Shown here in pieces: positions 30,461 through 39,794 of a stretch of DNA of 41,552 nt. The notes under the pieces were generated by a model that was not told where the DNA came from, searched no databases, and saw only the letters and a list, made by a program, of their open reading frames with translations. This DNA comes from Chloroflexota bacterium (lineage in GTDB: Bacteria > Chloroflexota > Anaerolineae > Aggregatilineales > Phototrophicaceae): assembly GCA_026707745.1 (NCBI GenBank), contig JAPOWG010000102.1, positions 1 through 41,552 of the forward strand, written 5' to 3'. The position numbers were made by a program, and so were the translations under genes. Numbering within the stretch: position 1 is the stretch's first letter; each line of letters opens with the position of its first letter.

Positions 30461-30982
30461 ATGATGACGGCCCTGTTGAAGACAATTGGCCCTCGGGCAA
30501 TGATCGTGCTGCGGATGAGCCTCTACGGCATGGCGATCAGCACTTTGGGCGGTTTTATGTTCGGCTTGGCCTTCCTCGGGCAGATCGCGCCAATAGAGGC
30601 GTCCTGGGTCGATTACCTGATGCAGTTCGCGCTTGCTGCGTTTTTTGGCGGCGGAATTGGGTACTGCTACGGCTTTATCGCCGCTCCGGCGCTGGGATTC
30701 ATGATCGCGTCGCTCACGTTGGTCTTCTTTCGCGAAATGACTTATCCGCGGCTGTTCAGGGCCGCTGCCGCTACAATCACCGCCGCCGGCATTTACCTTG
30801 TCTCGCCACTAAATGTCGTAAGCTGGTCGCTTTCAACAGTGCTGAGCAATGATGTCACTCGGTCGCCAGAAACTGTAGCGGTGCTGGTGCTTTATGTTCT
30901 CGCCATCTATCTGAGCCAAATCGTAGCGCGCAAGTACATTCGCGAAGTCTCGTCAAATGGGCGAAAGGTGAAAGCAAGATGA
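30461..30982 (+). CDS. Four-helix small membrane protein 1 of a paralogous trio
   Basis: 173 aa with about four membrane segments (starting MIVLRMSLYGMAISTLGG, then YLMQFALAAFFGGG, FIAAPALGFMIASL, and VAVLVLYVLAIYLSQ). The end YLSQIVARKYIREV has counterparts in the next two genes (WISQIAARKYLAEQ, YWGQVVARKYIADV). Function is unknown. The stop overlaps the next start by 4 nt (ATGA). Confidence 0.65.
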   Translation: MMTALLKTIGPRAMIVLRMSLYGMAISTLGGFMFGLAFLGQIAPIEASWVDYLMQFALAAFFGGGIGYCYGFIAAPALGFMIASLTLVFFREMTYPRLFRAAAATITAAGIYLVSPLNVVSWSLSTVLSNDVTRSPETVAVLVLYVLAIYLSQIVARKYIREVSSNGRKVKAR

Positions 30983-31428
30983 GTCTGCCACGCAACCCCA
31001 AGTTCAGACTATTTGTGCGATTGATCACCTACATTGCGTTGAAGAGTTTCGCTCTCGGCATTGCCGATTCGCTCATACAGCAGCGGACTCTAGACCATAG
31101 TCTTTATGTCGCGCAAGGCCTTACCCTGATGGGCATGCTGACATTTGGCATCGCGATCGCCGTGGTCGGGGTCGTGATCGCAGCCGTCTTCGGATACGAG
31201 CCAGATCCGCGGTGCTTCAAGCTGACCATGGCGCTCGCCCTGGTTGCCCTGCCGGCATTGGTAATCGTTATATTTGTCCAAGATTGGCTGCGCTATCCCA
31301 ACAGATATGACATTTACTTCCTTCTCTTGTTCTTGGCTCATGCCGCCATCTCCCTCTGGATCAGCCAAATCGCCGCGCGCAAATATCTCGCCGAGCAGTA
31401 CGCCAGTCTGCAGCACGGGAAAACATGA
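30979..31428 (+). CDS. Four-helix small membrane protein 2 of a paralogous trio
   Basis: 149 aa, about four membrane segments (LITYIALKSFALGIADS, GMLTFGIAIAVVGVVIAAVFG, LTMALALVALPALVIVIFV, IYFLLLFLAHAAISLWI) and the shared ISQIAARKYLAEQ end. Starts on ATGA overlapping gene 1 and ends on ATGA overlapping gene 3, so the three are one translationally coupled operon, possibly forming a hetero-oligomer in the membrane. Confidence 0.65.
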   Translation: MSLPRNPKFRLFVRLITYIALKSFALGIADSLIQQRTLDHSLYVAQGLTLMGMLTFGIAIAVVGVVIAAVFGYEPDPRCFKLTMALALVALPALVIVIFVQDWLRYPNRYDIYFLLLFLAHAAISLWISQIAARKYLAEQYASLQHGKT

Positions 31429-31892
31429 TGCTAGCTTACAACCCGCATATCAACGTGTTCATTCGAATGACCCTCTATGCAACCCTCGCGGGACCTTTGC
31501 TGCTTCTCGCGCATGGGTCTGTTCCAGTATTCGGGAGCGTCGACAACCTAGGGCTTGAGGAGTTCGTTAGGGTCGTCCTGGAAGTGACCTTCGTCTTCCT
31601 AGTGCTCGCCTTCATATTTGGATTGAAGCTAGGCCTGTTTACGGCTTTCGTGACCTGGTTTTTCTGTCGCAAGATACACCACTGCGAACGAGCCAGGCTG
31701 GTGATCGGATTATTGACGGTGTTGTTTCTTTTGCCATTCGCGCAATTGTTGCCGGGGAATATCGAGCAACTTCCAAACACGCTGGAAAAGCTATTTTCAG
31801 TTGTATTGGTGATGCCTTATATCCTGGCTTTGTATTGGGGTCAGGTTGTGGCGCGCAAGTACATCGCTGACGTGAACTTCAATCAAACATAA
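31425..31892 (+). CDS. Four-helix small membrane protein 3 of a paralogous trio
   Basis: 155 aa with about four membrane segments and the GQVVARKYIADV end. N terminus MMLAYNPHINVFIRMTLY resembles the start of gene 1 (MIVLRMSLY). The trio probably arose by tandem duplication; the family is not recognised. Confidence 0.65.
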   Translation: MMLAYNPHINVFIRMTLYATLAGPLLLLAHGSVPVFGSVDNLGLEEFVRVVLEVTFVFLVLAFIFGLKLGLFTAFVTWFFCRKIHHCERARLVIGLLTVLFLLPFAQLLPGNIEQLPNTLEKLFSVVLVMPYILALYWGQVVARKYIADVNFNQT

Positions 31893-32012
31893 TTTAGATC
31901 ACAAAGTAGCTAAATGGTCTTGTCTCATTGCAGCGGAACGGAATGTGAGCGAGTCTCAAATACAATTCTGCGCCATTAAGAAAGCCGAGTTAGGACGCCG
32001 GAGCCTTGGGGC

Positions 32013-33050
32013 TCAGCCACTTTGCGCCGCGAGGCGTTCTTTGGCTTCCCGAGCCGGCCTGAAATTGGGATTAAAATTGAGCGCGGTATTGTAGTTTTGC
32101 AGCGCCTTTTCGAATTCGCCGCGTCCCTCGCGCGCCATGCCCAGGTAATACCAGGTCTCTTCGACAAAGTGCCCGCCGCCATCGTTCTGGTTCTGCCGCA
32201 CGATCGCGATCATGTCGTCGAAGCGCCCGGTACGGTAATAGGCTTCGTAGGGACCGAACTGATACCACATCATGCGCCAGGGCAATCCCAGAGAAATCGC
32301 CTGATCGAAGGCCTGCGCCGCCACGTCATACATGCCCAGGTTGACGAAACTGCTGCCCATATTGAACCAGGCATGGGCGTCCTCGGGATGGGCGATCGCC
32401 TCGGCGCGCGCCATTTCCAAGGTGTTGATATGATTCTGCCATTCGTCCGCGTCGACGCCCAGCAGCTCCATTAACTCCCCTTCGCGATCAGCCGTGTACA
32501 AGACAATGTAAGTGTAATTGAAATGCTGCCAATACTTGTTGATATTCTCGTAACTGTAGCGCGTATTGGGACCTTTGAAACTGTCCATGCTGCTGAACTC
32601 TTCCAATTGGTCATCGTACCCGCTCAACAGAAGATAGTGCCCCATCCAGTCGTATCCGCTGGGTTCGTAACCTTTTTCGATAACCACAGGGAAGTCGTTA
32701 ACCATCAGCGTCTGCAATAATTCGATGGTGCCGCCACTGCGCACTAACCCGTATACCGGAATCTCCGGGATCTGCGTATTGACGAACTCGGCCATCTGCC
32801 AGGGGCTGACGTTTTTGTCTTCGCCATCGGGTTTTAGCCAGTGGGCGGCGCGGTTTTGATCATCTTCATAACCGAAGTGGACCAAGGCATTGGTCAAAGT
32901 CGCGGGACCGCAGTTATTCCAACCTTGGTATTCTGTACCAAGCCTATTCATGCGAAAGACAGAGGGAAGCAAAACATTTTCGTCCTGCGCGGAAGCCAGC
33001 AACGGTGTGACCAGCAGCGTAAAAAGGATCAGCAAATGGATTCGCTTCAT
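32013..33050 (-). CDS. Secreted C39-like peptidase with TPR repeats
   Basis: 345 aa with a signal peptide (MKRIHLLILFTLLVTPLLASA). Residues about 25-200 are a papain-like C39 domain: catalytic C47 in NNCGPATL, H138 in MGHYLLLSGYDD, and D156 in SMDSF. The second half (about 205-340) has TPR-type helix pairs (EDAHAWFNMGSSFVNLGMYDVAAQAFDQAI; split here as EDAHAWFNMGSS and YDVAAQAFDQAI). Such C39-TPR proteins are frequent in Anaerolineae-type Chloroflexota and are secreted cysteine proteases of unclear substrate. Confidence 0.8.
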   Translation of the reverse strand: MKRIHLLILFTLLVTPLLASAQDENVLLPSVFRMNRLGTEYQGWNNCGPATLTNALVHFGYEDDQNRAAHWLKPDGEDKNVSPWQMAEFVNTQIPEIPVYGLVRSGGTIELLQTLMVNDFPVVIEKGYEPSGYDWMGHYLLLSGYDDQLEEFSSMDSFKGPNTRYSYENINKYWQHFNYTYIVLYTADREGELMELLGVDADEWQNHINTLEMARAEAIAHPEDAHAWFNMGSSFVNLGMYDVAAQAFDQAISLGLPWRMMWYQFGPYEAYYRTGRFDDMIAIVRQNQNDGGGHFVEETWYYLGMAREGRGEFEKALQNYNTALNFNPNFRPAREAKERLAAQSG

Positions 33051-33201
33051 CGTGAAGAGCCTCGTAGTTCAAGAGCCTGTCGCACTCATTATACACGGAT
33101 TCGCCAATGCGAAACTTGCGCTTACCCGACGCTAAATGAAGACCTGCGCAAACTCGCGCTCGCGTCTGTAAAAACGGTGATCAAGCGCCGCTTTTGCCAG
33201 C

Positions 33202-34557
33202 TTACAGCCAGCGCTCTTCCGCGCTGACGACAAGCTGCTGACCAGCGCCCGGCTGCAGCGGCGCCGGTTCGATGACCGGTTCATCTTCACCAGCCAGGAT
33301 CATGCGCTTGATGAGACGGGCGCGCAAACCGTCGCAAAGATCTCGATGCGATTCGTAGCCGGCCAGGTTGCGTAACTCCTCGGGATCGGCCAGCAGATCG
33401 TATAGCTCCGATTCGACATAGCTATCGCTGCCCGCGTCGTCCCAACCGCTTTTTTCGGGCGCGCTGACCGCATACTTCCAACGCTTGCTGCGGATTGCCC
33501 GGCCCAGTTGCGACTCGCTCATCTGCAAGAAGACCTCGTCGGGCCATTCCACGTCGTCGCCGCGTACCAGCGGCAGGATGGAACGACCCCTCATGTGATC
33601 GGGTACTACGATGCCGGCCGCGTCCAGCAGCGTCGGCGGCAGGTCAATCAGGCTGACCAATTGCGAGATCCGTCCGCCGCCGACAAAGGGGCCGCCGTAA
33701 AACGCCGTCGGCACACGAATCGACGATTCATGCGGCGAGCGCTTGTACTCGTCGTTGCGCGTACGGAAATGACAGCCGTGGTCCGAGGTGAAGAGGATAA
33801 CAGTATTGTCCAGCATGTCGAGGCTGATGAGCGCGTCGATCAATCTGCCCAGTGCTTCGTCCAGGCGTTTAACCATGCCGCAGTAGCCAGCCAGTTGCCC
33901 GTGGGCGTTGCCGCCAAGCGCCGCTAGGTCGGGCGGCATCCAGCGTCCGCGATAGCGCGCGGCATAACCGGGCGGCGCCGGAAAATCGTTGCGATGGTTC
34001 TGATGATGCGGCTCTATGAAGGAACTGAAAAGAAAGAAGGGGCGATCTTGATGGGCGTCGATATAGCGAATCATGGCATCGGTCTGCGCGTCGACGCGAT
34101 AGCCCGGCAGCTTATGCCCCTTGCCATCGTCGTCATACATCACCGTGTCGTAGGCGTCCGAGGTGAATTCCAGCAGGTTGGAGGCCAGCCAATAGTCATA
34201 GCCGCCACGCTGCTCCGGCGGGACTGGACCTGCGGCGCCCTCCGCCAAGTGCCACTTGCCGATATAAGCCGTATCGTAACCAGCCTCGCCGAAATAATGC
34301 GCCAGCGTTTTGCTGTCTCGCGGCAGAGGGATGCCGTTGCGATAGCAGCCGGTCTCGGTGGCGTACAAGCCGGTTTGCAGGGACGAGCGCGCCGGACCGC
34401 AGACTGGCTGGCAAGTGAAGGCGTAGTGCACGTCCGTTCCCCCCCGCGCCATGCGGTCGAAATTCGGCGTCAGGTCGAGCGGATTGCCGTGCACGCCGGT
34501 CGTATCCCAGCGCTGCTGATCGGTGAAAAAGACGATTACGTTTGGGGGATCGGACAT
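33202..34557 (-). CDS. Type I sulfatase (formylglycine-dependent)
   Basis: A 451-aa alkaline-phosphatase-superfamily sulfatase. It has the metal-binding start NVIVFFTDQQRWD, the CxPxR signature C53-G-P-A-R57 followed by SSLQTG (Cys is converted to formylglycine by a separate maturase), KWHLA, and LFTSDHGCHF for the second metal site. No signal peptide, so it would act in the cytoplasm, e.g. on imported sulfated sugars. Start placed at MSDPPNV; an in-frame TTG at 34584 is an alternative. Divergent from the U32-like gene. Confidence 0.87.
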   Translation of the reverse strand: MSDPPNVIVFFTDQQRWDTTGVHGNPLDLTPNFDRMARGGTDVHYAFTCQPVCGPARSSLQTGLYATETGCYRNGIPLPRDSKTLAHYFGEAGYDTAYIGKWHLAEGAAGPVPPEQRGGYDYWLASNLLEFTSDAYDTVMYDDDGKGHKLPGYRVDAQTDAMIRYIDAHQDRPFFLFSSFIEPHHQNHRNDFPAPPGYAARYRGRWMPPDLAALGGNAHGQLAGYCGMVKRLDEALGRLIDALISLDMLDNTVILFTSDHGCHFRTRNDEYKRSPHESSIRVPTAFYGGPFVGGGRISQLVSLIDLPPTLLDAAGIVVPDHMRGRSILPLVRGDDVEWPDEVFLQMSESQLGRAIRSKRWKYAVSAPEKSGWDDAGSDSYVESELYDLLADPEELRNLAGYESHRDLCDGLRARLIKRMILAGEDEPVIEPAPLQPGAGQQLVVSAEERWL

Positions 34558-34769
34558 GGTTGTCAGCCTCAAGTCCTCTGGCAATTAAGGCAAGTTTTAC
34601 CACAAAGCCGGATTTGCACAGAGGGTGTATCCTAAGCGTATGCGATAGCTGCGCGGGTTTTTGTCATATTGTGCCGCCGGTGGAACGGGAGACTGTGGTT
34701 GCGCCTTGTACAATTGGGTATACTGCCATTCGACCAGAGCTTATCACGAATAGGCGGAAAAGGTAATAA

Positions 34770-35699
34770 ATGAAGAAAGTACGCGACTTCCTGCAAAGCC
34801 GTAACTACCCGCGTGGCGATCTTTATGACCTGCCCTCGACCGAAAAGCGCTTTCCCGACGGCGCGGCTTATCGCATCGAAATCCCCAGCACCGAGGGTCC
34901 CAAGGCCCTGGCTGCCGTGCTGGAAGCCGCCGACGAATATGGCCTGACCATCCATCGCGTTTCGCAGGGCAGCGGCATCTGGATGTTGACCGACGACGAG
35001 ATCCGCGAGATGTGCCGGCTGGGCGCCGAGGCCGGCATCGAAGTCAGCCTGTTTGTGGGACCGCGGGCGGCCTGGGGCACCAGCGCGCAAGTCCGCGCCA
35101 GCGCCGGCAAAAACCTGGGCGCTCGTCTGCGTGGCATGGACGACGTGGTCTACGCGACCGAAGACATCATTCGCGGCTGCGAACTGGGCTTGCGCTCGGT
35201 GCTGGTGGCCGACGAGGGACAATTGTGGCTGGTCAACGAAATGAAAAAAGCTGGCGAGCTGCCGCCCGAGCTGGTGGTCAAGATCTCGGTGCAGCTGGGC
35301 GCTGCCAATCCGATATCGGTCAAGTTGATCGAGGATCTGGGCGCTGGCACCTACAATGTGCCGACCGATCTGACACTTCCACAAATCGCTGCCATCCGCT
35401 CCGTCGTGGATCTGCCGCTGGATGTTTATGTCGAAGCGCCGGACGACTTCGGCGGATTCCTGCGGCATTACGAGACGCCGGAGCTCATCCGCATCGCGTC
35501 GCCGATCTATGTCAAGCTGGGTTTGCGCAACGCGCCCAACATTTATCCCAGCGGGCGCCACATCGAGGACACGGCAATCAAGCTTTCGCGGGAGCGCGTG
35601 CATCGGGCGGCGCTGGTGATGAACATCATCAAACGCTACGCGCCGGACGCCCTCATGGGCGAAGTCGGCGCGGCTGATCTGGGGATTCCCGTGGTTTAA
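34770..35699 (+). CDS. Peptidase U32-like TIM-barrel protein
   Basis: 309 aa. The start (MKKVRDFLQSRNYPRGDLYD) and blocks such as RFPDGAAYRIEIPSTEGPKA, HRVSQGSGIWMLTDDEI, GIEVSLFVGPRAAW and LPLDVYVEAPDDFGGFLRHY are those of proteins usually annotated as U32-family-like, often found beside sugar catabolic genes. A real peptidase role is doubtful; the barrel could be an aldolase- or epimerase-like enzyme in sugar or amino-acid catabolism. AAGGTAATAA precedes the ATG; TATACT at 34719 could be its -10. Confidence 0.7.
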   Translation: MKKVRDFLQSRNYPRGDLYDLPSTEKRFPDGAAYRIEIPSTEGPKALAAVLEAADEYGLTIHRVSQGSGIWMLTDDEIREMCRLGAEAGIEVSLFVGPRAAWGTSAQVRASAGKNLGARLRGMDDVVYATEDIIRGCELGLRSVLVADEGQLWLVNEMKKAGELPPELVVKISVQLGAANPISVKLIEDLGAGTYNVPTDLTLPQIAAIRSVVDLPLDVYVEAPDDFGGFLRHYETPELIRIASPIYVKLGLRNAPNIYPSGRHIEDTAIKLSRERVHRAALVMNIIKRYAPDALMGEVGAADLGIPVV

Positions 35700-35910
35700 G
35701 GCCTAGCAGCTAGCCCCGCATGGCAATAGCATAAGAACCTGGCGCGAAAAGAACGACCGATACTTTTGCGGCAGACGTAGGGGTGACCTGTCAGGTTGCC
35801 CGAAATGGCAATTAAGCTGAACACGGGCGACTCATAGGGTCGCGTAGACACTGACCACCGACACTGACCGTCAGTCGCCCCTGCAACACATCTTAAGTGG
35901 AGTGAGAATA

Positions 35911-37068
35911 ATGAAAATCAGCAACGTCAGTACGATGGTGATGGGTACGCCCTGGCGCAATCTGCTCTTCGTCAAAGTGGAAACGGATGAGGGCTTGGTC
36001 GGCTGGGCTGAGGCGCGTCCGGTTGGCGGCGTGGGACCAGTGATCGGCTACCTCAACGAATCTGTGCCGGATTTCGCTCTTGGGCGCGATCCCTTCAACA
36101 CCGAGGACATGACCTACCGCATGCTGCGCGAGACCTACGGTCGCGCCGGCGAGATCGCCATGACCGGCATTGCCTTGTTGGAGATCGCCTGTTGGGACAT
36201 CGTGGGCAAGGCGCTGGGACAGCCGGTTTATCGCCTGCTGGGCGGGGCAGTGCGCGACAAGATCAAAGCCTATGCCAACGGCTGGTACCGTGTAGAGCGT
36301 AGGCCAGAAGCCTGGCACGCGGCCGCCAAAGAAGTCATCGACAAGGGTTATCGCGCGCTTAAGTTCGATCCCTTTGGCAGCGGCTTCTATGAATTTACAC
36401 GCGAGGAGAAACTGCTGTCGGTGGCGCTGGTCGAAGCGGTCTACGATGCCGTGGGACCCGACGTCGAGTTGTTGATCGAGATGCACGGCCGCTTTAACCC
36501 GGTGACGGCGACCGAGATCATCCGCGATCTGGCGGAGTTTCGGCCCGCCTGGGTGGAAGAGCCGGTGCCACCGGAGAATTTGCGCGCGCTGCGCGACGTG
36601 CGGGAAGTCGCCCTTGCTTTGGGCATCCCGGTGGCGACCGGCGAACGCATCCACACGCCTTATGAATATCGCGACCTCTTCGAGTTGGGCGCCGCTGACA
36701 TCATCCAAACCGATACCACGCACTTCGGCGGCATCATGAATATGAAGAAACTGGCGGGCACGGCCGAAATGTATTACGTATTGGTCGCGCCGCATAACGT
36801 AGGCGGACCCTGCTCGACCATGGCGTCGCTGGCGGTGGCCGCGACCACGCCCAACTTCAAAATCCAGGAGTACTTCAACGATTTTGCCGATCCGCCGGTC
36901 AAAGCGGTGGGCCTAGGCATGCCGGAAGTTGTCGACGGCTATTTCCCGCTGCCGGACAAACCGGGTCTGGGGGTCGATATTGACGAGGCAATCATCGCCG
37001 AATTCCCCCAACGCGAGACGGATTTCAATTTGTTCAGCGACGATTGGCACAGGCGCGATTTGAAGTGA
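35911..37068 (+). CDS. Enolase-superfamily (mandelate racemase-type) sugar-acid dehydratase
   Basis: A 385-aa protein with the N-terminal capping domain (1-125) and barrel of the mandelate racemase/muconate lactonizing group. Likely catalytic residues: K151 in LKFDPFG, metal ligands E190 (LIEMHG), E216/E217 (WVEEPVP) and E245 (ATGERIH), H192 in the second strand, and general acid/base H295 in APHNVGGP. The MHGRFN and APHN motifs point to acid-sugar dehydratases such as galactonate-type enzymes. Start at the ATG after GTGGAGTGAG. The substrate cannot be fixed from sequence. Confidence 0.82.
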   Translation: MKISNVSTMVMGTPWRNLLFVKVETDEGLVGWAEARPVGGVGPVIGYLNESVPDFALGRDPFNTEDMTYRMLRETYGRAGEIAMTGIALLEIACWDIVGKALGQPVYRLLGGAVRDKIKAYANGWYRVERRPEAWHAAAKEVIDKGYRALKFDPFGSGFYEFTREEKLLSVALVEAVYDAVGPDVELLIEMHGRFNPVTATEIIRDLAEFRPAWVEEPVPPENLRALRDVREVALALGIPVATGERIHTPYEYRDLFELGAADIIQTDTTHFGGIMNMKKLAGTAEMYYVLVAPHNVGGPCSTMASLAVAATTPNFKIQEYFNDFADPPVKAVGLGMPEVVDGYFPLPDKPGLGVDIDEAIIAEFPQRETDFNLFSDDWHRRDLK

Positions 37069-37152
37069 GGTGCCTGAAGCCCAAATACCCCGCCCAGTAC
37101 GTGGCAAGGACTGTTTTCCGCCGCATCGTCCAGAGCGCTAGCTGCTCAGCTA

Positions 37153-37725
37153 TTAGGCATTGGCGACTTCAATGCCGCGATATACTTGCTCCAGTGATAA
37201 TTCGCATTTGAGCATGGCCAATGGAATCACATCGCCCGGATCATTGAAGACCCGTAAATGCCATCCCTCGTCGGCGCGTGTGAACAGATCGGCGCGGATT
37301 CGATCCTGATCGATGATGAGGTAGGCTTCAATCGACGGCACATCAAGATAGAATCCCAGTTTGTCGACGCGGTCATATTTCAGGCTCGACGGCGAAGTTA
37401 CTTCGATCACAAAGATCGGATTTAGGAGCGTTAGTTCCTTTTCGTCTTCCAAAACAGCCTCGCCGCGGACGACGGTAAAGTCTGGATAAACGTAGCGAGT
37501 CGGTCCCACGCGCAGTCGCATATCACTGTTGCAGATGATATAGACTGAGAAGTCGAGAAAAGCGAAGAGTGTACCGCCAACATTGGTTGTTATTCGTGTA
37601 TGCCTTAGTGTTCCACTTGTCATTTCGATAATGTCTCCGTCAATGTACTCGTGCTTGAATTCCTGACGCTCTTCCCATTCGAGATAGTCCGAGACGGTCA
37701 TTTTGCGCTCCGTTCGGATTGCCAC
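37153..37725 (-). CDS. Uma2-family (DUF820) PD-(D/E)XK nuclease-like protein
   Basis: 190 aa; contains the Uma2 core: EFKHEYIDGDIIEMT, YVYPDFTVVRGE with the catalytic Asp, IFVIEVTSPSS with the Glu, KLGFYLDVPSIEAYLIID. Very common, mostly uncharacterised family, abundant in Cyanobacteria and Chloroflexota. A GTG start at 37725 is used; MTVSDYL at 37701 is possible. Confidence 0.83.
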   Translation of the reverse strand: MAIRTERKMTVSDYLEWEERQEFKHEYIDGDIIEMTSGTLRHTRITTNVGGTLFAFLDFSVYIICNSDMRLRVGPTRYVYPDFTVVRGEAVLEDEKELTLLNPIFVIEVTSPSSLKYDRVDKLGFYLDVPSIEAYLIIDQDRIRADLFTRADEGWHLRVFNDPGDVIPLAMLKCELSLEQVYRGIEVANA

Positions 37726-37799
37726 GTCAAACCTCGACTGATTTCACTTTAAAAGGAGACAGTACAACATGCGGCGATTTCAGAATCGGCGCGGGGTCC

Positions 37800-39182
37800 T
37801 CAGCCATCCGCCAAAATGCGATCCACCGAATCCGCCAACTCGCGAAGATTGTTGACCATAAAAACGCTGTCGGCGACCATGCTGTATTCCCACATGTCGC
37901 TGTCGCCGCTGCCCCACTGACGGCGCGGCTCGGGGCAAAACCAGATCAAGCGCCTTCCCTTGCGCTGCATATCCAGCGCGATATCGAGACGCGGATCGTT
38001 GTAATTGTTGCGCCCATCGCCGAAGAAGAGGATGGTCGAACGGCTGTCGATCAAATGCATATGCTCATTGTTGAAAGTGTTCAGGCTGTTGCCCAAGTCG
38101 GTACTGTAATAGCCCGGCGGGTTTTCCACCATGATTCGAGCCACGGCTTCCCGCGGCGGCAATTCCGCCAGCGTGGTGCTGACATCAACCAGATCATGAA
38201 TGAAAATGAAGCTGTGTGTGCGCCGCACCTGGTCGCTCAATTCGTAAACCATGGTCAGCAGGAATTCCACCGCGTAACGCATTGAAGTGCTCAAATCGCA
38301 AATGAGAATCAGCGTGGGTTTCTTGTGGCGCTTGCGGAATTGCACTTCCATCGGCACGCCGCCATAACGCATGTTCTTGCGGATCGTCTTGCGCGGATCA
38401 AAGCGGCCGGATTTGGCGCGCTTCTGGCGCAAAGCAGCGCGTGTGCGCAGGCGCGCTGCCAGGCGCCGAATCTCCTCGCGGATATCGTCTATATCGGCGC
38501 TGCTCAAGCGCTGCAACGGCACGTCCAGCAGGTCGGGCCGGTCGCGCGGTTCGCGCTCGGCCATTTGTTCCGCCAGTGTAGCGCCCACATGCTGCGAAAT
38601 CTGCTCGGACAAACCTCGCATATTCTCGCGCAACAGCGATTCCAATTCCTCCAGCGCTTCTTCGCTCATGCCCATGGCCGCCAGTTCTTCCAGAATGTCG
38701 TCGAGCAGGCGCTCCATTTGGGTCAACCCGGCTTGGCGATTCATGCGCCGCTCGAACCAGGGACGCATATACATCTCGTCGGCCCCCGGCAGGCCCGAAG
38801 CATCACCTAGTTGCTGCAACTCTTCTTCGCTAAACTCCCGGCCTTCCAATAGTCGTTCCAGCAGGTGACGCAAGGCATCCAGGTTGCCCATCAGTGAACC
38901 CATCGCCTCTTGCAAGAGTTGCTGCTGTTCCTCGTCTAGTTGATCGAGGATGTTCTGCAAGGGAGGTCTGTTATTGGAGAAGAAAAGTGGAAAGAAATAG
39001 TCGAAAACCGGCTGATGTCGGTGATTCTTAACCAAGGTGGCTTTCATGGTGTTTTTGAAGGCGGAAACATCCGTCACGCCCGTATGATCAACGCCGAACA
39101 TGGCGTCTTGACTTTCTGCCAGGGAGATGCGCACTCCGGCAGCGCGCAGAGCGCGGATGAATTCGACCATTCGTTTTTGCAT
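37800..39182 (-). CDS. CoxE-like VWA-domain protein
   Basis: 460 aa. N terminus (FIRALRAAGVRISLAESQDA) and a long charged helical middle, then a von Willebrand A domain with the MIDAS motif DLSTSMR (about residue 297) and SDMWEYSMVADSV towards the end. CoxE-type VWA proteins usually pair with a MoxR AAA ATPase to mature enzymes; no MoxR gene is adjacent here, so it would have to be elsewhere. Starts at ATGCAAAAACG. Confidence 0.82.
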   Translation of the reverse strand: MQKRMVEFIRALRAAGVRISLAESQDAMFGVDHTGVTDVSAFKNTMKATLVKNHRHQPVFDYFFPLFFSNNRPPLQNILDQLDEEQQQLLQEAMGSLMGNLDALRHLLERLLEGREFSEEELQQLGDASGLPGADEMYMRPWFERRMNRQAGLTQMERLLDDILEELAAMGMSEEALEELESLLRENMRGLSEQISQHVGATLAEQMAEREPRDRPDLLDVPLQRLSSADIDDIREEIRRLAARLRTRAALRQKRAKSGRFDPRKTIRKNMRYGGVPMEVQFRKRHKKPTLILICDLSTSMRYAVEFLLTMVYELSDQVRRTHSFIFIHDLVDVSTTLAELPPREAVARIMVENPPGYYSTDLGNSLNTFNNEHMHLIDSRSTILFFGDGRNNYNDPRLDIALDMQRKGRRLIWFCPEPRRQWGSGDSDMWEYSMVADSVFMVNNLRELADSVDRILADG

Positions 39183-39275
39183 GAGCGCAAGCCTTGCTGC
39201 TTGACGGCGATATTGTGGTCATTTAAATGGTAGACGATTTTGCCCGGCGCGGCAAATTTTCTGGAAGGCTGACGA

Positions 39276-39587
39276 TCACAGGGCATTGGGCTTCAGTTCG
39301 ACCGTCAAGCCATTGCTCCAGCCATATTTTTTGTCCATCTTGGCTTTAACCGCCGCGAGAAGCTGGGCATCGTCCGGGAAAGACGCCTTGCCCTGCCATA
39401 CCGTATCACCAAGCCGAAAGCTGATTGTCGGATTCGCTCGGATATTCCGCACCCAATGGGAGGCTTCGCGCTTTTCCGACACGAGATAGTAACAGCCCTG
39501 ATGTTCGACGTACCAGATTTCGATCTCGTGTGGCTTGCCGGTCTTGTGTCCGGTGGTGGTCAGGTAGAGATACTTGCTTGCGCTCAT
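39276..39587 (-). CDS. DUF385 / deazaflavin (F420)-dependent nitroreductase-like protein
   Basis: 103 aa with the short beta-barrel pattern of the Ddn/DUF385 family: YLYLTTTGHKTGKPHEIEIW, YYLVSEKREASHWVRNI, NPTISFRLG. Family members bind F420 or flavin and reduce diverse substrates; this is at the short end of the length range. Confidence 0.75.
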   Translation of the reverse strand: MSASKYLYLTTTGHKTGKPHEIEIWYVEHQGCYYLVSEKREASHWVRNIRANPTISFRLGDTVWQGKASFPDDAQLLAAVKAKMDKKYGWSNGLTVELKPNAL

Positions 39588-39794
39588 AGATATTTTCGAA
39601 TCCCTTTTTTAATGATCCGCGATTTGCGGTAGCCGAGCAGGTTTGTTATTTTGTGTGAGCGCGGTAGCCCAAATTCGCCGGTTACACGCCGAGCGGCTTT
39701 TGGACTTGTAAAAGAACGTTGCCATGCATATTCTCGTTGTCTGCTGGCCGCCTGGCAACTGCAAATATGCTTGCGCCTCGCGCTATCGAGAAGA

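Noticed and set aside
35700..35910. Short inverted and direct repeats (GACACTGACC) before the dehydratase gene
   Set aside because: Low-complexity intergenic repeats related to the GTAGGGGCGAC type; no function can be supported.
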